From NCBI GenBank assembly GCA_019186965.1, contig JABARV010000012.1, positions 1 to 40,532 on the forward strand: 40,532 nt of DNA, in the 5' to 3' direction. Position numbers and translations under genes: made by a program. Under the pieces are notes generated by a model. That model searched no databases and was not told the origin of the DNA. It saw only the letters and a list, made by a program, of their open reading frames with translations. Shown one piece after another: positions 25,373-34,100 of the stretch (positions are counted from its first letter, which is position 1; every line of letters starts with the position of its first letter). The stretch is from Turneriella sp. (GTDB lineage: Bacteria > Spirochaetota > Leptospiria > Turneriellales > Turneriellaceae).

Positions 25373-27043
25373 TTAGCGAAAGCGCACAAACACAGCTTCT
25401 GAAGGTAAGGATTCGTGGTCTGCTAGTTCTTGGCTTTCGCCCCATGCATTATCGCATGCAGTTACCCAAAAGTAGTATCCAACTCCTTTTTCAAAAAATG
25501 GATATCGGTGTTTATAACGCGGATTTTTATCTGCCCATGCCTTGTTTTGTAGAAGCGTATCGTTGGTAATTTTTACCCGTATGGGAACTTTATGCCATAT
25601 TTTTTGGGTAGAGAAGGGGGGCCTTGTAAAATATACTGCACCTTCAATTTTGTGCGCTTTGTGGCCGTAGTAAATGAAATAATACCCGCGTTTGATGACA
25701 TCCAGTTCGGTATTGGGAGGTATCTCAAAGGTTACGCTTTCGCTATCTACAGCAATAACACGCAAGGTTTTTGGAGCTTCGGGAGGCGGATTTTCTCTGA
25801 AATTAAGGGTTATACTTTTAAGTAAGGGTGATGTTTTTCCCGCGTTGTCGGAGGTAAAAATTCCTTTAAATTGGATAAACCGGCATTTGGTTCCAACCAT
25901 TTTTTGGATGGGCAAAAATGGTATATCGTTTGGAGAAAGCTCCGGCATAAACTTGCGGTCCATGCACCGCGCAAAAACTTCGAGAAGGTTTTCGTCCGTA
26001 GTTTTTTCAACGGTGCTAATTTGCGTTATCGTACTTTGCGAAAACCGCATATCGAAGATACCGCTATAGAATATCCCCTTGCGCTGTTCGTATTTGTCGC
26101 CATACGGATTTAACTTTCCGTAGTCGAGTATTTCTTCCGGTGAAAAAATTCGATTCGTAAAAAGGATATTGTCTGCATACCCACGGTACGATGGAAAAAG
26201 TACGTAAGGCGCTTCTGCCAAATTTTCAAAGTTGAGTACATAGTTTGCGCCGCTTTCTCTTTGGAGGGTAAATGTGTCTTGTTCGCGTCCATTAAGCGTG
26301 AGCGTTAAAACTCCTTTAGCTTCGGAGTACGTAAGCGAAAGATGGTTACGTTTTTTAAGTTGAACTTTATCGATACTTTTAAGGGTGGCATTTTTTAGTT
26401 CTGGTTTTTGATCCAATGGTGTTTTTGCTAAAAGGTTTGTAAAGGTTGCTTCAACGCGTCCCTTGGTGAGGCGTATAGAGAACAAGTATTGCTTTGCAGA
26501 AACAAAATTTTCACGCTGCAAAATCGTTCCGTTAGAGGCATCGGGGCTAAATTCACACGCAAAAGAAAAGTCGCCCACCTCGCGTGTAAGGGTACCGCCG
26601 GCCAAGTGCAAGTAGAGCGGTAATTTAAGTGCAAGCCTGTGGTCACGCAATAAAAAGCGGGCGCTTTGTCCAGCCATCCCTTTGTGGAATTGCCGCTCGA
26701 AATTGGCTTCTACAATACTTGTCCTGTGTGTGGGGTTTCTCACGAGCGAATCTGTTTCAAAGTCGAGAAAAATATCTTCGCTGCTTGGTTGTAGCGCCGC
26801 TTTTCTTTCAAGGCTAATAGCCGGTGTTTTGGAATTAAGATTTATTATTTCCAAATTTTCGTTGTGTGAAAAAAGAAAACCATCCCGTGGCAAAAAAACT
26901 TTTCGTTGTGTCGGCGCAGCTTCCAAGCCAGATTGCGCGTAATTAGCAAGCGATGCCAAAAAGGTAAGAAGTAAAAAAAGTACCGCAAAAAAAACGGTAC
27001 TTTTTTTACTCAAGTGCGCTAATTTTTTCCACGCGCCGCGCAT
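25373..27043 (-). CDS. Secreted LamG-like/fibronectin-like protein
   Basis: About 556 aa, no assigned function. A basic N-terminus and hydrophobic signal (STVFFAVLFLLLTFLASLANYA) indicate export. The first 300 residues read as a concanavalin/LamG-type sandwich: FSFACEFSPDASNGTILQRE, FSIRLTKGRVEATF, HLSLTYSEAKGVLTLTLNGRE and YRGYADNILFTNRIFSPEEI match the usual strand order and the closing motif before 'ILDYGKLN'. The C-terminal part (from PEAPKTLRVIAVDSESVTFE) looks like a fibronectin III domain. ATG at 27043 is preferred to TTG 27058 because GAAGG lies eight bases upstream; either way the gene overlaps the 3' end of rpiB. TTG 27013 is another option. Confidence 0.7.
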   Translation of the reverse strand: MRGAWKKLAHLSKKSTVFFAVLFLLLTFLASLANYAQSGLEAAPTQRKVFLPRDGFLFSHNENLEIINLNSKTPAISLERKAALQPSSEDIFLDFETDSLVRNPTHRTSIVEANFERQFHKGMAGQSARFLLRDHRLALKLPLYLHLAGGTLTREVGDFSFACEFSPDASNGTILQRENFVSAKQYLFSIRLTKGRVEATFTNLLAKTPLDQKPELKNATLKSIDKVQLKKRNHLSLTYSEAKGVLTLTLNGREQDTFTLQRESGANYVLNFENLAEAPYVLFPSYRGYADNILFTNRIFSPEEILDYGKLNPYGDKYEQRKGIFYSGIFDMRFSQSTITQISTVEKTTDENLLEVFARCMDRKFMPELSPNDIPFLPIQKMVGTKCRFIQFKGIFTSDNAGKTSPLLKSITLNFRENPPPEAPKTLRVIAVDSESVTFEIPPNTELDVIKRGYYFIYYGHKAHKIEGAVYFTRPPFSTQKIWHKVPIRVKITNDTLLQNKAWADKNPRYKHRYPFFEKGVGYYFWVTACDNAWGESQELADHESLPSEAVFVRFR

Positions 27044-27431
27044 GCCTTCCGCCTTCAAAGGGTGTTTTTAGGAAAATATCGACCATTTCTACCGCAGTAT
27101 TTTCATCGACAACGCGGCCGCCCATTGCGATAACATTTGCATCGTTGTGCCTACGCGCCATTTCCGCAGTGTATTTGTTGTGGCACAGCGCCGCACGTAT
27201 ACCTTTAATCTTGTTGGCGGCAATTGAGATTCCGATACCGCTGCCGCAAATTAAAATACCGCGCTCAAATTCGCCAGAAGCGACACGGCGTGCAAGTGCG
27301 GCGCCAAAGTCAGGGTAGTCGACAGATTCTGCGTTATTTGTCCCCAAATCGGTGAAAGGAGCGCTCAGCCTTTTTTTAATCGCTTCTTTGAGTTCAAACC
27401 CGCCGTGGTCTGCTGCAATGGCAATTCTCAT
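27006..27431 (-). CDS. rpiB: Ribose-5-phosphate isomerase B
   Basis: 141-aa RpiB/LacAB-type isomerase of the pentose phosphate pathway. Hallmarks: AADHGGFELK (Asp8, His9) at the N-terminus, the catalytic Cys62 in LICGSGIGISIAANK, and RRHNDANVIAMGGRV with His95. Starting at the ATG at 27431 gives the exact family N-terminus (MRIAIAADHGG). The same frame stays open upstream to 27599 through the DoxX-like gene, which matters for possible frameshifting (see findings). Its start overlaps the DoxX-like stop by four bases. Confidence 0.93.
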   Translation of the reverse strand: MRIAIAADHGGFELKEAIKKRLSAPFTDLGTNNAESVDYPDFGAALARRVASGEFERGILICGSGIGISIAANKIKGIRAALCHNKYTAEMARRHNDANVIAMGGRVVDENTAVEMVDIFLKTPFEGGRHARRVEKISALE

Positions 27432-27793
27432 GAAGCCCTCGTGTGCCAAAATGCCCAACCAATAAGGATAAATTGGAAAGGTAAACGCAAAACAAGTAAC
27501 CATTGGGGAATACGCATACCCGCCCCCCCCGAAGAAAGGTGGTACACGTTTGCGGGAAATACCGCGATAAGGTGTGCAATGATTCCCCATGCTGCCCACA
27601 CGGTGTAGTTGTGTACAAGAAGAAGCGCCGCAAGCCCAATTTCTGCAAGCCCTGTAAGGTATACGATTGGCCTATGCCACGGGATATAGGGTGGCATAAT
27701 ACGTAAAAAAAATTTAGGTTTTAAGAAATGGAGTAGCCCTGCGCCCGCAAAAAAGGTGGCCAGTGCGTAGAGCGAAATTGTTTTTATTTCCAT
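27428..27793 (-). CDS. DoxX-like four-helix membrane protein
   Basis: 121-aa integral membrane protein with about four hydrophobic segments (ISLYALATFFAGAGLLHF, VYLTGLAEIGLAALLLV, WAAWGIIAHLIAVFPA and LLVLRLPFQFILIGWAF), fitting the DoxX/DoxD group whose roles range from redox to osmotic stress and remain vague. Two oddities: the start codon lies in one arm of an 11-bp inverted repeat with no ribosome-binding site, and the coding sequence holds eight consecutive G (27523-27530 on the opposite strand) in slippery phase. It overlaps rpiB by ATGA. Confidence 0.75.
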   Translation of the reverse strand: MEIKTISLYALATFFAGAGLLHFLKPKFFLRIMPPYIPWHRPIVYLTGLAEIGLAALLLVHNYTVWAAWGIIAHLIAVFPANVYHLSSGGAGMRIPQWLLVLRLPFQFILIGWAFWHTRAS

Positions 27794-27821
27794 GGGATTT
27801 AGAGTGCCTAAAATCCCATGG
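27790..27821 (-). promoter_or_regulatory. Inverted repeat enclosing the DoxX-like start codon
   Basis: CCATGGGATTT (27790-27800) and AAATCCCATGG (27811-27821) are perfect 11-bp inverted repeats around a 10-base loop. On the minus-strand mRNA the ATG start (27793-27791) lies in the second arm, so folding would hide it. It could be a translational control hairpin, an operator, or a repeat without function. No T-run follows in either direction, which argues against an intrinsic terminator. Confidence 0.6.
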
Positions 27822-27880
27822 TTCTAATGCGACATAATCTTTCAAGCTAAAATTTCATCTTTCACTGGCTACAAATTCGT

Positions 27881-28381
27881 TTAACCTGTTTTTACTTCGA
27901 TTTTTTTGACGTTTGTTTTTGCCTTTTCGTTTTTAGGCAACGTAATTGTTAACACGCCGTTTTTAAATTTTGCATCGATTTTTGCTAAATCGATTGTCGC
28001 AGGTAGGCCGATAACCCGACGAAAGCTCCCGTACGCACTTTCGATGATATGCGCTTGTTCTTTTTCATCGCGCTTTTCAATCTTTTTTTCACCTTCGAGA
28101 ACCAATTCGTTATCCGAGTGCGAAATATTGATGTCTTTTTCTTCAAGTCCGGGAAGCTCTGCGGTTACGACAATTTCTTTTTCGTTTTCACGTATATTTA
28201 TCGAAGGCACAAAGCGGTTAAAAAATTTCTCCCCTTCAAGAACAACTGGGTTAGATCGCCAGTTGCCCGCAAAGTTATCGAAGAATTGGTTAAACTCGCG
28301 CTGTAGCGTGTTCATACGGCTATTCATATCCGAAAGCAGACGTTCCCTGTCTTCGGCAACCCATGGTTTAAGAAAATTCAT
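27881..28381 (-). CDS. Small heat shock protein (Hsp20/alpha-crystallin)
   Basis: 166-aa ATP-independent chaperone that holds unfolding proteins. The alpha-crystallin domain runs from about residue 57 (VPSINIRENEKEIVVTAELPGLEEKDI) to FKNGVLTITLPK near 146-157, with YGSFRRVIGLP and the usual A-x-x-x-NGVL motif. The C-terminal tail lacks a clear I-x-I/V anchor after the domain (ending VKKIEVKTG, where IEV may serve). GGGGGA sits before the ATG. Confidence 0.92.
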   Translation of the reverse strand: MNFLKPWVAEDRERLLSDMNSRMNTLQREFNQFFDNFAGNWRSNPVVLEGEKFFNRFVPSINIRENEKEIVVTAELPGLEEKDINISHSDNELVLEGEKKIEKRDEKEQAHIIESAYGSFRRVIGLPATIDLAKIDAKFKNGVLTITLPKNEKAKTNVKKIEVKTG

Positions 28382-28414
28382 AAATCCCCCTTAGATAGTT
28401 TTGTGGTTGTTGCA

Positions 28415-28442
28415 AAAATAAAAATTCTTGGCCAATCGTCAA
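28415..28442 (-). promoter_or_regulatory. Candidate sigma70-like promoter for hsp20
   Basis: On the minus strand TTGACG (28442-28437) and TATTTT (28420-28415) are spaced by 16 bases, placing transcription start about 25-30 bases before the hsp20 ATG. The -10 is only a fair match. No CIRCE-type inverted repeat or HrcA site was seen in the 108 bp between hsp20 and the divergent aminotransferase. Confidence 0.4.
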
Positions 28443-28489
28443 ACCAAAAAAATAGAGTACGATGTATCTTAATCTTCTTTTGCGGAGCT

Positions 28490-29704
28490 ATGGAACTTGC
28501 ACACCGACTTTCTCTCATTGAACCATCGCCCACACTTGCTATTTCTGCGCGGGCAAACGAACTTAAGGCCGAAGGAAAAGACATTGTTGGTTTTGGTGCG
28601 GGCGAACCTGATTTTGATACACCACAGCACATTAAAGACGCGGCAATAGAGGCGATCAAAAGTGGATTCACAAAGTACACACCCGTTTCGGGAATTCCAG
28701 AACTGAAAAAAGCAATTGTACAAAAATTTGAACGCGACAATGGTTTAACGTTTGCTCCCAACCAAATTTTAGTTTCCACAGGCGGCAAACAGGTCCTTTA
28801 TAACTTTTTTCTTGCTGTTTTAAATGACGGCGACGAAGTCGTGTGCCCTGCGCCATACTGGGTTAGCTATAAAGACATTGTGTCTTTGGCGGGTGGTACG
28901 ATAAAACTCCTACACACCAGTATTGAATTGGGTTTCAAAATAACTCCGCACGATTTAGAAAAACAAATTACGCCGCGCACCAAAGTTTTTATTCTTAACT
29001 CACCTTCTAACCCAACGGGCGCAACGTACACTCCTAAAGAAATCCATTCTATTGCGAAGGTGCTTGAAAAATACCCAGATGTTCTTGTGCTTACCGATGA
29101 CATTTACGAAAAATTAACGTATGGAGTAGAGTTTTCAAACCTCGCAACCCAATCGGAAGTATTGCGTCCACGCACTATTGTCGTTAACGGGCTTTCAAAA
29201 GCGTACGCGATGACGGGTTGGCGCTTGGGTTATGCAGGAGGGCCAAAAGAAATAATTTCTGCAATGGATATGCTACAAGGGCAATCCACCTCGAACGCCA
29301 ATAGTTTTGCGCAAAAAGGAGGAGTTGCTGCGCTTAACGGGGACCAAAACTGTGTGGATGAAATGCGTGCTGTTTTTGAAAAACGCCGCGACCTTGCGTT
29401 TTCTCTTTTGGATAACCTAAAAGGCGTGAAAGTTTTTAAACCACAAGGGGCGTTTTACCTTTTTCCCGATATAGCAGACCTTAAAGCAGCGCCGGGTTGG
29501 GAAAAGCTTAAACAAAAAACAGGGGAGAGCGATACAGGAAAAATTTTCTCAAAAGGGCTCCTCGACGAAAAGCTCGTTGCAGTAGTGCCGGGTTCTGCGT
29601 TTGGTTATGAAAATGGTTTTCGCATTAGTTACGCGACAAGCGAAGTCCAAATAGAAAAAGGGCTAAAGCGTATTCGTGCATTTGTCGAGGAGCTATGGAA
29701 GTAA
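28490..29704 (+). CDS. Aspartate aminotransferase (class I/II, PLP)
   Basis: 404-aa PLP enzyme, most like the Igamma-type aspartate (or aspartate/prephenate) aminotransferases: LSLIEPSPTLAISARANELKAEG at the start, GEPDFDTP (38-45), NSPSNPTG (170-177), TDDIYEKL (202-209), the PLP lysine Lys237 in GLSKAYAMTGWRLGY, and the substrate-binding Arg in NGFRISYATS. An in-frame extension to 28403 has no homology; GGAG at 28484-28487 supports the ATG at 28490. It overlaps mgtC by 10 bp. Exact amino-acid preference is not determinable. Confidence 0.9.
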   Translation: MELAHRLSLIEPSPTLAISARANELKAEGKDIVGFGAGEPDFDTPQHIKDAAIEAIKSGFTKYTPVSGIPELKKAIVQKFERDNGLTFAPNQILVSTGGKQVLYNFFLAVLNDGDEVVCPAPYWVSYKDIVSLAGGTIKLLHTSIELGFKITPHDLEKQITPRTKVFILNSPSNPTGATYTPKEIHSIAKVLEKYPDVLVLTDDIYEKLTYGVEFSNLATQSEVLRPRTIVVNGLSKAYAMTGWRLGYAGGPKEIISAMDMLQGQSTSNANSFAQKGGVAALNGDQNCVDEMRAVFEKRRDLAFSLLDNLKGVKVFKPQGAFYLFPDIADLKAAPGWEKLKQKTGESDTGKIFSKGLLDEKLVAVVPGSAFGYENGFRISYATSEVQIEKGLKRIRAFVEELWK

Positions 29705-30243
29705 ACGAAGATTGGCCTGCATTTATTAAAATGCTTTCGCTTTACGGGCCGCGCCTTTTGGCGGCAATTGTTGCAGGTTCAATAATTGGGCTTGAAGGCG
29801 AACTTTCTAGACGCGCTGCAGGTTTAAGGACAACCCTTCTTATTATGATTGGCTCATGCCTTTTTGCGATTTTGTCTGTAGCAATTGCGACACGCTTTGG
29901 CGGGGATCCAGGACGCATCGCTGCACAAATTGTAACGGGTATTGGCTTTTTGGGCGCAGGCGTAATTATGCACGAAGGCGACCACATTTTTGGAATAACA
30001 ACTGCGTCGACCGTGTTTGCAACCGCCGCTATTGGAACAACTACTGGGTTTGGGTATATCTATTCAGGAGTCGCCCTCGCGATTATTGTGGCGCTTGTTT
30101 TAATTGTTTTTCGCCCTGTACGTAAAATTGTCCAAAAATTTAGTTTCTTTAACCGTTTCGGTGACCACGCCTACCGCGCAAAAACGGGAGAACGTGTGCT
30201 TATCGGCCAGAGCGGCGCTACGCCTACCGACGAAAAAAATTAA
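29695..30243 (+). CDS. MgtC/SapB family membrane protein
   Basis: 182-aa membrane protein with about four or five helices and the MgtC/SapB signature: RLLAAIVAGSIIGLEGELSRRAAGLRTTLL, IAAQIVTGIGFLGAGVIMHEG and GITTASTVFATAAIGTTTGFG. Members affect magnesium-limited growth or F-ATPase activity in pathogens; many, including the short form seen here without the C-terminal ACT-like domain, are of unknown role. The ATG sits inside the end of the aminotransferase gene (GAGCTATGGAAGTAA), suggesting coupling although the functions are unrelated. Confidence 0.88.
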   Translation: MEVNEDWPAFIKMLSLYGPRLLAAIVAGSIIGLEGELSRRAAGLRTTLLIMIGSCLFAILSVAIATRFGGDPGRIAAQIVTGIGFLGAGVIMHEGDHIFGITTASTVFATAAIGTTTGFGYIYSGVALAIIVALVLIVFRPVRKIVQKFSFFNRFGDHAYRAKTGERVLIGQSGATPTDEKN

Positions 30244-30315
30244 AACGTTATTTTAGTAGATTCTGCGTTCTCTGTGGGTTAAATCCGTTTTTTGTCGTAA
30301 AATACGAATCCATTC

Positions 30316-30347
30316 CCGTCTAATAGGGCAACTATTTTATTAGACGG
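30316..30347. promoter_or_regulatory. Inverted repeat before the outer-membrane protein gene
   Basis: CCGTCTAATA (30316-30325) and TATTAGACGG (30338-30347) form a perfect 10-bp inverted repeat around 12 bases, 20 bp before the GTG start of the next gene. No T-run follows, so an operator or a 5'-leader hairpin is more likely than a terminator. The remaining part of 30244-30366 is AT-rich without a clear promoter. Confidence 0.5.
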
Positions 30348-30366
30348 TAATGGTTATTGAGGTAAC

Positions 30367-31086
30367 GTGCGACAAAAAAAAATATATGCGCTTTTTGTCT
30401 TAACTACACTTTTAAGTATATTGCCCCTTTGGGCGGCGCCAGCTAAAGCTAAAACAGCAAAACAAAAAGCGGTGGCAGACCCTGCCACAAAAGATATGGT
30501 GTTGCCCGAGGAAAATACGGGCAACTATGGTCGGCCGTGGAAGCGGAGCGTTCTCGATTTGCGCGTGGGACTTTTAGGTGGGCCAACTATTCCTGTAGGG
30601 CAGGCGTCGAAAGTTCTCGAAGTGGGTTGGGGTGGGCGTCTATGGGCGTCGGCGGAAACAAGTTTTATCAAGCTTCCCAAATCTAAAATTTTTGAAAATA
30701 CTCTCCTTATTTACGAGTTTAGTTTTTATAAAGTAAAGGGCACGTCGGTGTCGAGTAAAATGGGACAAGACACCGACGCCGATTATGTCACTAACGCAGG
30801 TGCTATCGGGAAAGCATACGACGTACAATTTTCTCCAAAATTTATAATGCGTTTTATTCCTTATTTTGGGGTGGGGCTTACCAATATCACTTCGGATACA
30901 AAAACCCCGACGGGAAACATCCACGCGGTTTCTGGAGACATAATCATGAAGTATGGCGTCGCTACAGCGTACGATTTTAACCAACGGTGGCAGGCGTTAC
31001 TTACGGTGGACCATTACATTTACTTTGAAGAAAAAGTCGGTATGTCTCTTCGGATTAACCTCGGTGTGACGATGATGATTTTTTGA
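30367..31086 (+). CDS. Probable outer-membrane beta-barrel protein
   Basis: 239-aa exported protein. A signal peptide (KKIYALFVLTTLLSILPLWA, likely cut after WA at about 23) leads to an Ala/Lys-rich linker, then alternating-hydrophobic strands ending in a C-terminal Phe (LRINLGVTMMIF), the pattern of an eight-stranded barrel such as OmpA- or OmpW-like proteins. GTG start with GAGGT at 30359-30363. It directly precedes two giant lipoprotein genes, with 58 bp before the first, and could be co-expressed with them. Confidence 0.7.
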   Translation: MRQKKIYALFVLTTLLSILPLWAAPAKAKTAKQKAVADPATKDMVLPEENTGNYGRPWKRSVLDLRVGLLGGPTIPVGQASKVLEVGWGGRLWASAETSFIKLPKSKIFENTLLIYEFSFYKVKGTSVSSKMGQDTDADYVTNAGAIGKAYDVQFSPKFIMRFIPYFGVGLTNITSDTKTPTGNIHAVSGDIIMKYGVATAYDFNQRWQALLTVDHYIYFEEKVGMSLRINLGVTMMIF

Positions 31087-31144
31087 TATAAAGTTGTCGT
31101 AATCGCATTGAGTGTACCGTCAAAAAGGACGAAGGGAGAAAGAT

Positions 31145-34100
31145 ATGAAACGACTACGTATCGTAGGATTTATTTTCATGACAACGTTGCTTTTGGCAGC
31201 GTGCGGGCGTGTCACCGACACTAGTGAAAAAGAAATTACCGTCGCCAATAGTGGAGTGAGCATCGATTCGGCAGCCGCACAAGAAACAGCGGCGGCGCCG
31301 GTGTACGTCTCGCACACCGTCGTCAGCAATAACACCATCGAAGTTACTTTATCGAAAGAATGCACCGACGCCACGGTCACGAACACCGCCAACTACATCG
31401 TCAACGGCGGCTTACAAGTGCAGTCGGTGACAAAAGATGCCACCGATAAAGCAAAACTTATCTTGACGACAACCACGCAGCAAGCGCAAGCGTACACGCT
31501 CACAATTTTAAATTTAACAAGTCTTGCTGGCACTCCCATAACCGGTGTAATCCAAATCCCTTTCACCGGTTTATCTCTGCCTGCTGCGACGTTCACTTGG
31601 CGTAATCCCGTGGACCAGTCGGCGCTGCCCATAACGATTGGTAGCTGGACTTTATGCGACCCCAACGTTTCTTCAAGCGCGTGTACTGTGCAACCGTACT
31701 ACAATAAAAATGCGGTAGATATTCTTGTTAGCGGCACCGACGTTGCTGCATACCGCTATAAACTCGACGCGGGTAGCTGGGGCTCAGAGATTCCCGTTGC
31801 CACACCTCTGACACTTTCGGGGTTAAGTGAAGGCTACCATACTCTCTATATTGTTGTGAAACACACTTTAGGGTATTGGCAAGAAACGACCTCGCCCGAT
31901 GTAAAAATATTCTCTTGGGTACAAGACACTCTTCCCGCTGCCGATGCGGCGTTTGATACAGTGACGCTACCGACAACCAACGGTGGGACAACCGCGTCGC
32001 AAAGTGTGAACATTCGGGTCATCGGTTCTGAAATTGCGCGGTATCAAATTTGTCTCGATAACGGCGCGTACAACGATTGTACGACGAGCACTTTCAAAGG
32101 TACAACACCCACGTCGGTGAACACGAACATATCGATTCCCAATGCCGACTATACCGCGATACTCACGCCAGGTAGCGCAACGTTCAAAGTTATTGGCTAC
32201 GATGCAAGCGGCAACGCGCAAGCTACCCCCGTGGCTGCCGGCACTTTTAGTTATACTATCGACACCCAAAACGTTGAAGCCGTTTTTAAGGTTTCTGATT
32301 TACCCAGTTCGATCAACAACGGCACCACGTCGGCCACCGTGAACGTGTTGAGCACTTACGGTGCGGTCACTTACATCGGTGCAATAATCGACGGTACTGA
32401 TTGCGGTACAATCGATTGGGTGACGCTCGCAGCGTCGCCAGTGCCGGTTGCAACACCGATTACGCGCAGCGGCATGACGGATACAGTCCCACAAAAAACG
32501 ATTTGCGCCGTAGGGCGTAGTATCGGTGGTTTGTGGCAAGGCTCATGGAATGGCACGGGGACGCCGCCCAATATCACAAAATATACTTGGCTTATCGACA
32601 CCACTGCACCTTCAGTGACTATTTACTGGCAAAACCCCATCACCGCACCCACATCGACAACCCAAACGAGCGGCTATAAATTCCAAGTGTCATCAAGTGG
32701 CGGCGCGTCGCACTATCGTTATGCAGTGGTGACCGGTGCAGGTACGCCGTGTTCATCGGGTACGTATAGCGGAGACATCACGATTGAAAACGATATCAGC
32801 GTCGACCCGCCGACAATTTTGACAACCGGTACAACCGTCTATAAAGTGTGCGTGGTCGCGGGTGACTTAGCGGGTAACTGGCAGTCGACGAGCGCGGCGA
32901 GCCAAACCGCAGAGTGGACGGTTGACTTGGAAGCGCCGACGGCAAATCCGTCGTTTGCCGCCGCCTCGAGTAGCGCACGCAGTTTTAACACGGCCGCGCT
33001 GACGTTTAGCATCGATAATACAACCGCTACGTCAGATACGTTTTATTACGAAGTGCAGGTGGCCACTGACGCTGCCTTTACGAATATCGTTGCAGATACA
33101 ACGGTAAAAAGCTGTAAAGCGGTTTCACTACCCGAATGCCCATCGGCGTTGGCAACGAAAGACTTTGCCGTTGCTGTCGACGCATTCCAGTCGCCCAGTT
33201 ATTACGCACGCGTCAAAGCGGGCGATAGTTTGGGCAACATGCACAGCGGCTTTTCGGCAGCGTCGGCAGAACATTTTGTGGTCGGCAAAATTGTAGGTGT
33301 CATCAAAAACGAGTTAAACGCCAACGTTAGCGGTGTTGCGGTCAAGCTCCTCACGAACGCGGGGAGCGATGTCACAGCGCTTTACGGCGGCACTATTACA
33401 ACCGATGCCAGCGGAGCTTTCACAATCGACAACGTACGCACGGCCAAGTTAGGCTACCAAATCCGTGTGGCCGAAGGCGATGCAACGTACTACCCCGCGA
33501 CAAAACGAAACATCACTGTTCAAGAAAAAGGTACGGCCGGTTCGCTGCAAACAAACATTGGTACATTGGGTGTCGCCACGAAAGCCGGTGCATCAACGCA
33601 GACGATAACGGCAAAAGTGATCGACGCCGACGACGGGTGGATGCTCGGCTACGCCGAGGTCAAACTCATCGACTATTTGGGGGCAACCGTAGCCACCGCC
33701 CGTTCGCTTACCACCGCTGCCGACTGCACGAATATACCACCGGTGGGCTCACCGCCGACAAACATACCTAAGGCTAAATTTGACTCAGGAGCAACCTGTG
33801 GTGATGTCTCTTTTGCTAACGTTGCGCCGGGGACATACACTATTCAAGTCAACGGTGACAGTTGGGGAACGAGTAACCAGCGCTACAACCAGCTCAACGT
33901 TGAGGGACTTGTAGTACACAGCAGCACAGTCGCCAAAGGGCGTATACCCATGGTACGCCTTTTGACCGGCCAAGATCTAAAAATTGTTCTTTCGTGGGGC
34001 GCGGCCAATCCTATTGACCCCGATATACATCTTGTGGGCACGGTGCCCGCAGGGCAAAGCGTTACCAACGTGAATGGGGACAACTGCAACACCGATCACT

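Noticed and set aside
31967-33000. Short minus-strand frames within the giant lipoprotein genes
   Set aside because: Arg/His/Cys-rich translations typical of antisense frames in G+C-rich repeats.
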